Below, piece after piece: positions 42,544 to 52,348 of a stretch of DNA of 64,000 nucleotides. The position numbers and the translations under genes were made by a program. Source of the DNA: Methanosphaerula palustris E1-9c (GTDB lineage Archaea > Halobacteriota > Methanomicrobia > Methanomicrobiales > Methanospirillaceae); NCBI RefSeq assembly GCF_000021965.1, contig NC_011832.1:1-64000 (forward strand), in the 5' to 3' direction. The notes beneath the pieces are model-generated. The model did no database searches and was not told the DNA's origin. It saw nothing but the letters and a program-made list of their open reading frames with translations. How positions within the stretch are numbered: the first letter of the stretch is position 1; each line of letters opens with the position of its first letter.

Positions 42544-42718
42544 AGAACGCTCGATAAAATTCCGCCAGCCTGATGGCCATCAAACCTGATAATAATCCCG
42601 GTCTTCTTTCTCCTTTAATCTCCGGCAATCCCGTTGAGCCATATCACCTCTTCTCTTCTGGTCAGCAGCACGACGTTGCAATACCCTGTTATCTGACGAC
42701 ATTCCCTGCCCTTTATAG
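42544..42718. other. Spacer between the channel gene and the kinase pseudogene
   Basis: Contains a 12-base palindrome TGATGGCCATCA at 42571-42582. No gene or promoter is evident; the lost 5' part of the kinase gene would have lain here. Confidence 0.35.
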
Positions 42719-45104
42719 GTCAAGGTCATCCGTATCATCACCTATGAACCGGAGGACTATGCCACGATCCAGTCGATCAAGGGCTTCCTCTTCATCATCA
42801 CCGCGCTCCTCCTCTTCCTGCTCATCCAGCACTTCACCCGCGAGTTAAGGGGGAAGAACGACGAGCTCCGGACTTCATACGAAGAGATCGCCGCTTCGGA
42901 AGAGGAATTGCGCCAGAATTTTGAGGATCTCATTGCCGGCGAACAGGCATTACAGGAGAGTGAGGAACGCTACCGTCTGATCGCAGAGAATACCGGGGAC
43001 GTCATCTGGGTGCTCGAATGGTGCCGGAATCAGCACGTCCCTTTCCGTACGGCTGGTCGCCTATGCTGCCGACGACGATACCATGAAGGTCCAGATCGAA
43101 GAGGTGGACCAGGTCTGCCGGGACGGCTCCATCGTTCCAATCGAAGCGGTCACCACTCTGGTGGCCGATGCCGGTCGACGGGTGACCGCGATCATCGGGA
43201 TTTCTCGGGATATCACCGAACGCAAACAGGCAGAGCTTGAACTCGGTCAGTGGAATCGCGCCCTCCAGTTCATCAGCAGCGCAGACTCCCTGCTGGTGCA
43301 TACGATCGATGAGCAGACGCTGACCGATCAGATCTGTGCGGTGATCACTAGGGCCGGTGTGTACCGGATGGCATGGATCAGGTATGCCATGCACGATGAG
43401 GCGAAGAGCGTCCCCCCCGTCTCCAGCTGCGGGTTCGAAGACGGTTTTCTTGAAACGATCAATCCCACATGGGCGGATACCGACAGGGGGAGGGGACCGA
43501 TCGGAACGGCGATACGGATGGGTTGGTATTGCTGTCCCCGGAACATTCCCGGTGATATTGCATTCGATCCCTGGCGCGAAGCGGCTACCCCCCGGGATAT
43601 CAGTCCTCCATCGCCCTCCCGCTGGAATCAAATGGCACCATCTTCGGTGCGCTCAATATCTACAGCACAGTGACGGACTCCTTCACTGACGAAGAGGTCA
43701 TCCTCCTGACCCAACTCGTCCGGGACATCTCCTTTGGTATCCTGACTCTCAGGGATCTGGTGCTCCGCATGGCTGCAGAACAGGAACTCCGACAGCTCAA
43801 TCTTGAACTGAAGGAGCATGTCAGGGAAAGGACACGGGGACTGAGTGAAGCCATTGAATGGCTCAGGGAACTCGACCGGCTCAAATCGATGTTCATCGCA
43901 TCGATGAGCCATGAACTCCGGACCCTGCTCAACTCCATCATTAGGTTTATGGGGATCATGGTGAAAGGAATGACAGGGGGATCAATGCAGAGCAGAAGCA
44001 GCAGCTCGGCATAGTACAGGAGAGTGCCCGGCACCAGCTGGTCCTCATCAACGATGTGATCGATATCTTCAAGATCGAGGCTGGCGTCTCGACGTTCGAC
44101 CTCGTCGACCTGATCAACGAGGTGGAGAGTGATTTTGAACTGCAAGTATATGATCGGGGACTTGTTTCAGTTGTTAAATTTCCGGTCCTATCGCTATCAC
44201 CAGCGATAAACGCCGTATTAAACAGGTCATAACAAACCTTGTCAGCAATGCGATCAAGTGCACTGACGAGGGAAAGGTCGACCTGACGGTTGAGGAACGA
44301 GGATCGGTTGTGGCTGTTCGTGTCTGTGACACCGGCATCGGCATTGGGAAGGAGGATTTCGACCGGCTCTTCTCTCCCTTTGGCCGGGTTCCGGTGCCTG
44401 GGCGCCTGACCGAGGGGACAACAGGGCTCGGATTATATCTGTCAAAGAAACTTGCCTGGTTCCTTGGCGGAGATATCATGGTGGAGAGAGAGGTGCAGAG
44501 GGGGAGCGTGTTTTCGTTCACCCTCCCGAAAACATATGAGGAACAGGATGGGACACAGTTCCCGGGAGAGGTTTCATCCAGTCCTTTTATCGATCGCCCT
44601 GGGCAGACACTGTTGAGCATGATCATCAGAGACATATCAGAGTGCAGAAATCAGGAGATGGGCCAGCAGCCACCCCGCTGGCAGCGTATCAGGGATCTCC
44701 TAGACACTATCCATATGACAGGTGTGGCGGGCTCTCTTCACATCACGAACGAAACGGAGAACATGGAGATATACGCGTATCCAGTCATCGAAAAAGTGTT
44801 CTGGCACATGGTCGACAACTCGGTAAAGCACGGGAAGAAGGTTACTGAGATCCGGATCACTGCCCATGAATCTGCATTCGGATGTACACGGATCTATCAG
44901 GATAATGGCGTTGGGATTCCAGTGGACATGAGAAAGGATCATTTCACCAAGAGTTTTGGCAAGGAGACTGGTTATTCTCTCTTCTTTGTCCATGATCTTC
45001 TTGAGATCTCCGGTATGACGACCGCTGAGACCGGGGAACCAGGGAACGGAGTCCGGTTCGAAATCGGCGTGCCGAGGGGACTCTACCGATTTGTCAGTTG
45101 TTAA
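42719..45104 (+). pseudogene. Decayed PAS/GAF sensor histidine kinase
   Basis: Reading across frames reconstructs a kinase: a membrane segment (IKGFLFIITALLLFLLIQH) and coiled coil, a PAS start (ERYRLIAENTGDVIWVL), a PAS end (RRVTAIIGISRDITERKQAE), a GAF domain (about 43240-43660), a HisKA H-box (SMSHELRTLLNS, about 43903), and two HATPase-like parts: one with TGLGLYLSKK (about 44430) and one with NSVKHGKK (about 44820) and a GVGIPVD segment. At least four frameshifts are needed (near 43025, 43592, 43978 and 44185), and most of the first PAS core is deleted. The upstream sensor half is missing (stop at 42716). The open frame from 44180 to 45104 carries both HATPase parts and could be a chimera of two kinases. 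It cannot make a working kinase. Confidence 0.9.
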
Positions 45105-45209
45105 CTCCAGTTGTCACCGGACTTTTTTTAGACCTGGAACCGATCGCCCTGAGAGGTATCGGCAGGTACTTATCCTCTTTAATCCATCTTCCAGACAGGA
45201 CTCCCCAAA

Positions 45210-48152
45210 ATGGAGTGGAAGTGGTGCCCCGTGATCTCAGTGCTGTATGTCGATGATGAGCCGGTTCCTCTTGAGATGACAAAACTCTCTCTGGAGAAGG
45301 GATTCGGCTTCTCTGTTGACACGGCGATCAGTGCACACGATGCCCTGGAACACCTCAAAATCCAGCGATACGATCTCATCATATCTGATTACCAGATGCC
45401 GGAGATGGATGGAATAGAACTCCTGAAACTTTTGCGCAGAACCGGTAATGCAATTCCATTCATCCTCTTCACCGGGCGGGGACAAGAAGAGGTTGTAGAC
45501 GATGCCTACAATGCAGGGGTTGATTCGTTCCTTGTCAAAGGTGGTGATCCCAGGATCCTGTATATGGATCTCGCCCGAAGGATCGAACAGATCGTCAGCC
45601 ATAAAAAAACGGAGCAGGCGTTACAGTTCAGTAACATCCTCCTCTCCACACAACTGGAGACTTCGATGGATGGAATTCTCGTCGTTGATGAACACGGGGC
45701 GATAATCTCGTCCAATACGCGTTTCATGGATATGTGGAATATTCCGGTGGACGTTATTGCTCCGGGCTCGGATGAATGTGCATTGCTGTCGGTTCTTGGC
45801 AACCTTGTTGATTTCGAAGCCTCTTCCCTATCTGCGAATTATCTGTCTGATCGTCGAGATGAGAAGAGCCATGAGGAGATCGTTTTAAAGGACAGCAGGG
45901 TATTTGACCAGTACTCAGCTCCAATGGTAGAGAGCGATGGTGAATACTATGGAAGGGTTTGGCACTTCCGGGATATCACAGCCCGAAGGCAGGCGGAAGA
46001 GGCGCTCCGTGAAGATGAAGATAAATCTCGCATGATCTTTGAAAATTCCAATGATGCGATCTTCCTTATGGAGGTGGCTAGGGAGGGGGAGATCTGCCGG
46101 ATCATCGATGTAAACAGTGTGGCTGTCAGACAAACCGGGTATTCGAAGGAGGAACTTCTGTCTGGATCTGCAGTCGGCATCGATTTCCCAACCCTGATCC
46201 AGAGACTGCCGTCGACCATCTCTGAACTGCTCGCCGGAGGCAATACTACCTTTGAGAGTGATGTGACCAGAAAGGATGGCATACTCCTGCCGGTAGAGGT
46301 GAACATCCAGGCCGTTCAATTCAAGAATACCTCCTGCATCATTGTTACCATTCGTGATATTTCCAGGCGCAAACGTACAGAGGAAACACTGCAGAAGAGT
46401 GTGGCAGATCTGGCACGCGCCCAACAGGTGGCAAATATCGGGAACTGGAGTCTTGACCCTGCCACAAATGAAGTGGCATGGTCAGATCAGATGTATGAAA
46501 TCTTCACCATCCCCCGATCATCCCTGATAACTCGTGACCTCTATCTTGCTACCATCCATCCAGATGATAGTGAACATGTCATACAGGTACTGACAGAGGC
46601 CCTTAATGGTTCTCTGGACTTTTTCGACCTGGAGTACCGGATCATCATACAGGGAGGTCATATCAGGAATATCTATGAACTCGCAGAGATCTCCCGCGAT
46701 GAGCAGGGAACCCCGCTTCTTGTCTTTGGCACTGCACAGGATGTCACGGAAAGGATTCTTGCCGAAATGATATGCAGAGAGAGCGAGTTGAAATATCGAA
46801 CGCTCATCGAGAGCGCAAATGAGGGTATCTTCATCATTCAGGATGGGTTTGTTCCGTATGGGAATCCCAAGGCGATGGAGATCATGGGATTTTCAGCAGA
46901 TGAATTTGCAGGGAATCATTTCCTTGAACTGGTTCATCCCGATGATCGGCAAGAGACTCTGGAACGGTATCAAAAGCGGATACGTGGCGAATTCGATGAA
47001 CCGATTGCCTACTCACGGATCATCGATCGGAATAACAATGTCCACTGGCTTGAGATCAATGCGGTCAGGATTCTGTGGAATGGTAGACCGGCGACACTCA
47101 ATTTTGTGACCGATATCACCAGGAGGAGACGTGCTGAAGAGGCACTCAGAGAGAGTGAAGAGAATTACCGGATGGTCGTTGAAAATATCTCGGATGTTTT
47201 TTACCGAACAGACAAAAACGGGATTCTCACCATGATCAGTTCGAGTCTGAAGACGGTGCTGGGATATGATTCGGTGGAAGAGTGTCTTGGGCAGTCCATC
47301 GCTGAAAAACTTTATTTCGAGCCGGAGAAACGGAGAGACTTCCTGGAAGTGCTTTTGAAGAATGGTTCAGTCAAAGATTTCGAAGTGACCCTGAAACGAA
47401 AGGATGGGAGCCCGGTGACGGTGGCAACCAGCAGCCAGGTCTATTATGACGAATCCGGCAACGTTCTCAGGATTGAAGGGGTTTTCCGGGATATTACTGA
47501 ACGCAAGCGGACTGAGGCCGCTCTGGTTGAGTCTCTGCATGAGAAAGAACTGCTCTTAAAGGAGATCCATCACCGGGTAAAGAATAATCTCCAGACGATT
47601 TCGAGTCTCCTGTACCTCCAGTCACTCTCAACAGATAATATAGGGCAGATCTCATTACTCAGGGAAGCCCGGTCGCGGGTCATATCCATGGGTCTGATTC
47701 ACCAGAAACTCTACCAGTCCGCAGACATTGCCCATATCCAGTTCATGGATTATATCCGGGGTCTCATCGATTTTCTTGAAGAGTCCTATGGTGTTGATCC
47801 GGATAAGATCCAGACATTTGTGGATGTCAGCCCCTCCGATCTCACGATGGACCTCGATACTGGTATCCCCTGCGGACTCATAATCAACGAACTGGTCACC
47901 AATGCTCTCAAGTATGCATTCCGGGAGTATGGGTGTGGGACTATCCGGATCCGAATGGAGCGGGACGAGCATGAGTACCTTCTCACGGTCAGCGATGATG
48001 GGGTGGGAATCCCGGAAGATCTGGATCTCTCCACGGTAAAATCCCTTGGGATGACCATCGTCACCGATCTCGTCAGTCAGCTCGATGGATCGCTTGAGAT
48101 CATCCGCCAGCCGGGTGCAACCTTCAGAATTCGGTTCCCTGATCAGAAATGA
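45210..48152 (+). CDS. REC-multi-PAS sensor histidine kinase (HisKA_2 type)
   Basis: A 980-residue cytosolic signalling protein without membrane segments. Residues 8-130 form a receiver domain (D15-D16, phosphoacceptor D60, conserved Lys in SFLVKGG). Five PAS domains follow at about 145-260, 275-390, 400-515, 525-640 and 650-765, each closed by an R-DI(T/S)-R/ERK-type end. The kinase core has H-box HHRVKNNLQ (H787/H788) and an HATPase with NELVTNALKYAF and DDGVGIP. This is the HisKA_2/HWE-related class. The ATG at 45210 is used; GTG 45231 (MISVLYVDDEP) is a strong alternative because related receivers begin there. The next gene, 12 bases away, is a response regulator. Confidence 0.93.
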   Translation: MEWKWCPVISVLYVDDEPVPLEMTKLSLEKGFGFSVDTAISAHDALEHLKIQRYDLIISDYQMPEMDGIELLKLLRRTGNAIPFILFTGRGQEEVVDDAYNAGVDSFLVKGGDPRILYMDLARRIEQIVSHKKTEQALQFSNILLSTQLETSMDGILVVDEHGAIISSNTRFMDMWNIPVDVIAPGSDECALLSVLGNLVDFEASSLSANYLSDRRDEKSHEEIVLKDSRVFDQYSAPMVESDGEYYGRVWHFRDITARRQAEEALREDEDKSRMIFENSNDAIFLMEVAREGEICRIIDVNSVAVRQTGYSKEELLSGSAVGIDFPTLIQRLPSTISELLAGGNTTFESDVTRKDGILLPVEVNIQAVQFKNTSCIIVTIRDISRRKRTEETLQKSVADLARAQQVANIGNWSLDPATNEVAWSDQMYEIFTIPRSSLITRDLYLATIHPDDSEHVIQVLTEALNGSLDFFDLEYRIIIQGGHIRNIYELAEISRDEQGTPLLVFGTAQDVTERILAEMICRESELKYRTLIESANEGIFIIQDGFVPYGNPKAMEIMGFSADEFAGNHFLELVHPDDRQETLERYQKRIRGEFDEPIAYSRIIDRNNNVHWLEINAVRILWNGRPATLNFVTDITRRRRAEEALRESEENYRMVVENISDVFYRTDKNGILTMISSSLKTVLGYDSVEECLGQSIAEKLYFEPEKRRDFLEVLLKNGSVKDFEVTLKRKDGSPVTVATSSQVYYDESGNVLRIEGVFRDITERKRTEAALVESLHEKELLLKEIHHRVKNNLQTISSLLYLQSLSTDNIGQISLLREARSRVISMGLIHQKLYQSADIAHIQFMDYIRGLIDFLEESYGVDPDKIQTFVDVSPSDLTMDLDTGIPCGLIINELVTNALKYAFREYGCGTIRIRMERDEHEYLLTVSDDGVGIPEDLDLSTVKSLGMTIVTDLVSQLDGSLEIIRQPGATFRIRFPDQK

Positions 48153-48164
48153 TGGAGATATGCC

Positions 48165-48932
48165 ATGATAGAAAAGAAGATCCTGATCGTTGAAGACAAT
48201 GCGATAATCGCCCGCGAGACCTCAGAACGATTGAAACGGCTCGGGTACACGGTGACTGGAATTGCTGCGCGAGGCATCGATGCCATCGAGAACGTCCGGG
48301 CGAGCCTGCCCGACCTGATCCTCATGGACATCAATCTGAAAGGAGAGATGGATGGTATCGAAGCGGCCGGCAAAATAGGTGAATTTTCAGATGCACCGGT
48401 GATCTATCTCACCGCCTATTCCGACGATCTCACCCTGCAGCGTGCCATGCAGACAAAACCGGTTGCGTACCTGATCAAACCGTTCAAGGAGCGTGAACTC
48501 TACAGCAACATCGAGATGGCTATCTACAAGCACAAGGCAGAGAAGAAGACCGGGATATCCGACGAGACCGACGAGATCATCAGGGCTTTTGCCGACCTCC
48601 CCGAGTGTGTCATCGTGACTGATAACGAGGATCGTATCCTGTTCATGAACCGTTCTGCATCGCACCTCATCGGCTTCTCTGCAGAGGAGACCCTGGGATC
48701 TTTGATCTCGACCGTCTTTACGATCAGACGAGGTTCGCCCAGGCTGGAGGAGACCCTGAAGAAGAAGTCGACCGGTTTCCCCCTTCTTCAGGAGGAGCGT
48801 ATCAGGGTAGACCTGATCACCCGGGGGGGGTCGAGTGTCCCGGTCATCACGGAGGCGACTGCCATTACCGATAGTCTTGGGATCAGGGAGGGTTTTGCTC
48901 TGGTCTTCTGGGTTGACGAACCGGGATCGTGA
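48165..48932 (+). CDS. Response regulator with C-terminal PAS domain
   Basis: A 255-residue protein. The receiver domain (residues 1-120) has E10-D11, phosphoacceptor D in LILMDINLKG and the Lys in AYLIKPFKE. A PAS-like domain follows at about 140-250 (PECVIVTDNEDRILFMNRSA). No DNA-binding domain is present, so it acts through protein partners or sensing. GGAG precedes the ATG. It probably receives phosphate from the kinase at 45210. Confidence 0.9.
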   Translation: MIEKKILIVEDNAIIARETSERLKRLGYTVTGIAARGIDAIENVRASLPDLILMDINLKGEMDGIEAAGKIGEFSDAPVIYLTAYSDDLTLQRAMQTKPVAYLIKPFKERELYSNIEMAIYKHKAEKKTGISDETDEIIRAFADLPECVIVTDNEDRILFMNRSASHLIGFSAEETLGSLISTVFTIRRGSPRLEETLKKKSTGFPLLQEERIRVDLITRGGSSVPVITEATAITDSLGIREGFALVFWVDEPGS

Positions 48933-49007
48933 ACCTGGATGGGATTATCCAGTACGACCGGAACGGGAGAACAGGTGGCCTCTGGACCCCACGAACCGGT
49001 GAGATGA

Positions 49008-51887
49008 ATGGGGATTTTTGATATATTTACCCCGGATATCCAGAAGATGCGCGATGCAGGTGATGTCCGGGGGCTGGCGAAGGCGCTTGGGGATTCGAAT
49101 CTGGAGATCGCCCGGAAGGCGGCAGCAGCGCTGGTGGGTCTTCCCTCGTCCAGTGCCGTGATTCCGTTGATCCGGTCACTTTCATCCCCTGACAAGGATA
49201 TCAGGCGTCTGAGCACGGCTGCACTTGGTGCGACCGGGGACCCACATGCGCTCCCTGCCGTTCTGGAAGCAACGGAGGATGGAGATCTCGGCGTAAGGCT
49301 GGAGGCAGTAAAAGCACTTGCAAAATTCCACGATCCTGAAGCAAATTTGCTTATTACCCGGTTTACCGCTGACAGCAATCTGGACATCCGGATGGCGGCA
49401 GTCTCTGCACTGGGGCAGACCGGGGATCCCACATCGATCGAACCTCTCCTCCATCTGCTCGTGGATCCCCATTACGGCATACGTGAGGTCTCTGCATATG
49501 CACTCGACTCTCTCGGCTGGGTGCCGGCGAACGATCGGGATAAGGCTTTCTATTTTATCGCAAAACGGGAATGGAGAGGCCTGTTCAACCTCCAGTCGGT
49601 GGCAGTAAAAGTTCTTGTCTGGGCATTGAAAGATGAATATTATGCTGTCAGGCAGGGGGCGGCCTCGACCCTGGGAAAACTCAAGGATCTCCGGGCTGTC
49701 AGGGCACTGGTCTCTGCTCTTTCCGATGAAGAGAGCAGTGTTCGGATGGAAGTGGTCTCCGCTCTGGGTGAGATAGGCGACCTTCGGACTGTCCCTATCC
49801 TGGTACGGGTACTTGACGATGATTATATCGGTGTGCGCATGACTGCCGCCTCTGTTCTCGATGGCATGGGATGGAAACCGTCAACTGAGAACGACCTGAT
49901 CCTCTATCTCCTCGCCAAGGAACGATGGATGGATATTGCAGTTATCGGGAAACGATCGACGCAGGTTCTGGCAAAACGACTCAATGATCCTAACTATAGC
50001 ACCCGTGATGAAGTCGGAAAGATTCTGCAGAGACTGGGTGAGCATGCACAAGAACCGATGCTTTCTGCATTGAAGAATCCTGACCCGGATGTCCGGTCAA
50101 GGGCTGTGTGGATCCTCGGGAATATCAGGACCAGGCAGGCTGTTGGCCCGATCATTCGAATCCTCAGCGATGACAATCCAGCATGTAGAGAGGAAGCTGT
50201 CAGAGCGCTGGGAAAGATCGGGGACCCCCGTGCCATCCCGTTCCTCAACCGTGTCCTCGGGCGTGAAATTCTTCTCGCCCCGGTGGCGATCCGGGCGCTG
50301 GGGCAGATCGCTCATCCCGCTTCTGTCAAGGCATTGATGCCGTATCTTGGGAGTGCAGACCGGGAGATCCGGCTGCATACGATCCTGGCACTGGGAGAGA
50401 ACGGTGATAAAAAGATATCAGGTGCCATCGCTCATGCGGTGAAGGATTCCGATCCTGAGGTACGGGTTGCTGCTATTACCGTTATCAGCAAGTTCCCTTC
50501 GAACGAGGTGTACGCCCTGATCCGGGCTGCACTCGAAGATGTTCATCCCGATGTCCGGTATGCAGCCCTCCTCGCCATCTCCACGTGGCAGGCCGACGAC
50601 ACGATCCCACTGATGGTCAGGCGACTGGAAGATGAAGATCAGAAGATCTGCAGGATTGCTGCACAGGCGCTGAATCGACGGCGCTGGCAGCCGGCATCCC
50701 TGCCGGAGCGAAGAAATTACCTGATTGCTATGGGTCAGTGGCGGGATCTGGAACGTCTGGACTATGTCAATAAAGAGCTGCAGAAGAAGGAATCGGATCT
50801 CGCATGCCAGATCGTCCCCCGGGGAAGCATCATGGATCCTGTACCTCCGCTGTCGGGATCTCCAGGAGAGCGGGTTGATGGAGATCCAACGAGACCGGAG
50901 GGTGCAGGAATAACCGGTGAACCCGATAGCCTACTGGCACTGATCCGGACGCTGGGGGACCAGAAGGAGATGCAGGCACTCCGGTGGAGATCTGCTGAAG
51001 GGCTCGGGGGACTGGGCGATAAGCGGGGGGTTGAGCCACTCATTGTCGCGTTATTTGACCCGGATTCTGAGTTACGTTGGCGTGCTGCGTTTTCTCTAGG
51101 CCTGCTGCATGATGAGCGTGCCATCGAACCACTTGCAACCGCCCTCCGCAGTGATGATCAGCTGACTGTCAGGGTACGGGTTGCAGAAGCGCTCGGACAA
51201 TTTAAAAAACCGGTCGTCATCAGGCCGCTCATTCACTCACTTGGTGACGTTCATCCGGATGTCAGGGATATGGCAATCCGTTCGCTTGGAGAGATCGGAA
51301 CTGAGAGTGCGATTAACGCAATCCTGACCGGGCTCCTCGATGCGGATGAGACTGTCCGCGAGAGCGTCATCGATACCCTCTTAAAACTCGGTGCCATGGC
51401 AGGCAGGTCGTTGGTGAAGAATCTCAAAAATAGAAACCCAGAGGTCAAAAAAGGAGTTTTGACCGTTTTTATGCGGATGAAACCAGCGATCAGTTTCCGC
51501 ATCCTGGTCTCTGAACTGGAGAATGGTGACTGGGAAGTCCGCCAGATGGTTGCCGCTGCACTGGATTCTCTTGACTGGCAACCAGGGGATCCCTTTCAGA
51601 GGGCGATATATCTGTTTGCACAGCGCGACTGGAGAGCCCTTGAAGCGCAGGGGAAGACCGCTGAGGGAATTCTGATCCGGGGGACTGCCGACAGCGATCC
51701 CGCGATTCGGAGGGCTTCAGTGGAACTTCTGGGTTTGATTGGGGACCGTCGTACTATTCCTTCTCTGACCGAGGTCATGTATGACGAGAACCGGGAAGTC
51801 CGTCTCTCCTCGATAAAAACTCTGCTGAAGAGGCAGGGCGGGGAGTCCTCCAGGCTTATCTCCACTCTGAAACGAAACGTGAAATAA
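49008..51887 (+). CDS. Large HEAT-repeat (PBS-lyase type) protein
   Basis: A 959-residue protein made almost wholly of HEAT/PBS-lyase repeats of about 31 residues, typified by DIRRLSTAALGATGDPHALP and VRMEVVSALGEIGD. At four places the repeats are broken by a module W-x-P-x(5-8)-Y-x-x-A-x-x-x-W-x-x-L (near 168-187, 288-305, 560-580 and 855-880 approximately). A linker with low repeat character (about 590-640, PPLSGSPGERVDGDPTRPEG) divides two solenoids. No signal peptide. Presumably a scaffold for protein interactions, perhaps with the kinase/regulator pair upstream. Function unknown. Confidence 0.88.
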   Translation: MGIFDIFTPDIQKMRDAGDVRGLAKALGDSNLEIARKAAAALVGLPSSSAVIPLIRSLSSPDKDIRRLSTAALGATGDPHALPAVLEATEDGDLGVRLEAVKALAKFHDPEANLLITRFTADSNLDIRMAAVSALGQTGDPTSIEPLLHLLVDPHYGIREVSAYALDSLGWVPANDRDKAFYFIAKREWRGLFNLQSVAVKVLVWALKDEYYAVRQGAASTLGKLKDLRAVRALVSALSDEESSVRMEVVSALGEIGDLRTVPILVRVLDDDYIGVRMTAASVLDGMGWKPSTENDLILYLLAKERWMDIAVIGKRSTQVLAKRLNDPNYSTRDEVGKILQRLGEHAQEPMLSALKNPDPDVRSRAVWILGNIRTRQAVGPIIRILSDDNPACREEAVRALGKIGDPRAIPFLNRVLGREILLAPVAIRALGQIAHPASVKALMPYLGSADREIRLHTILALGENGDKKISGAIAHAVKDSDPEVRVAAITVISKFPSNEVYALIRAALEDVHPDVRYAALLAISTWQADDTIPLMVRRLEDEDQKICRIAAQALNRRRWQPASLPERRNYLIAMGQWRDLERLDYVNKELQKKESDLACQIVPRGSIMDPVPPLSGSPGERVDGDPTRPEGAGITGEPDSLLALIRTLGDQKEMQALRWRSAEGLGGLGDKRGVEPLIVALFDPDSELRWRAAFSLGLLHDERAIEPLATALRSDDQLTVRVRVAEALGQFKKPVVIRPLIHSLGDVHPDVRDMAIRSLGEIGTESAINAILTGLLDADETVRESVIDTLLKLGAMAGRSLVKNLKNRNPEVKKGVLTVFMRMKPAISFRILVSELENGDWEVRQMVAAALDSLDWQPGDPFQRAIYLFAQRDWRALEAQGKTAEGILIRGTADSDPAIRRASVELLGLIGDRRTIPSLTEVMYDENREVRLSSIKTLLKRQGGESSRLISTLKRNVK

Positions 51888-51976
51888 TAAATCCTGATTC
51901 AAAGCGCAGAATTTCAATTATATTCGACTATGATCTCTTCCAGTCGATAACGGGAAAATCCCCCTGGAATTTTTGT

Positions 51977-52230
51977 ATGATCTCGGTATGGTATGTCGAT
52001 GATGAAGAGTCCCTTCAAAAAAATTGCGAAGATGTACCTGGAACGGAGGAACGAGTTCTCTGTCGACACGGCATCGTGTTTCTCACGCACCTCTGTATGA
52101 AAGAAGATCAGACGCCGTTCATCATCTTCACCGATGGGGATGGGAGGGGGCGGTATCGATGCGAATAACGGCAGAGTTGACTTCGATCTCTTGAAAGGGA
52201 TTATCCCCCCGTCCTTCTTCAAAACTGGTT
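51977..52230 (+). pseudogene. Remnant of a response regulator receiver domain
   Basis: MISVWYVDDEE (51977) opens exactly like the receiver domains elsewhere in this window. A one-base shift then gives PFKKIAKMYLERRNEFSVDTAS, and a further segment reads DQTPFIIFTDG followed by ANNGRVDFDLLKG, which match the receiver strands IPFIxFTGRG and NNGADFYLxKGG. The central part with the phosphoacceptor Asp is deleted and at least two frameshifts are present. Confidence 0.75.
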
Positions 52231-52348
52231 GAATGATTCTCTGCCAGTTCAATTCTTTTCCGGACGATCGGCCAGTGGTCGCTGGTGAGGATCAGGATCC
52301 GATAGGTTCATGTCAAGCATGACACAGGGTAGCATGGGAGTGGATGGG

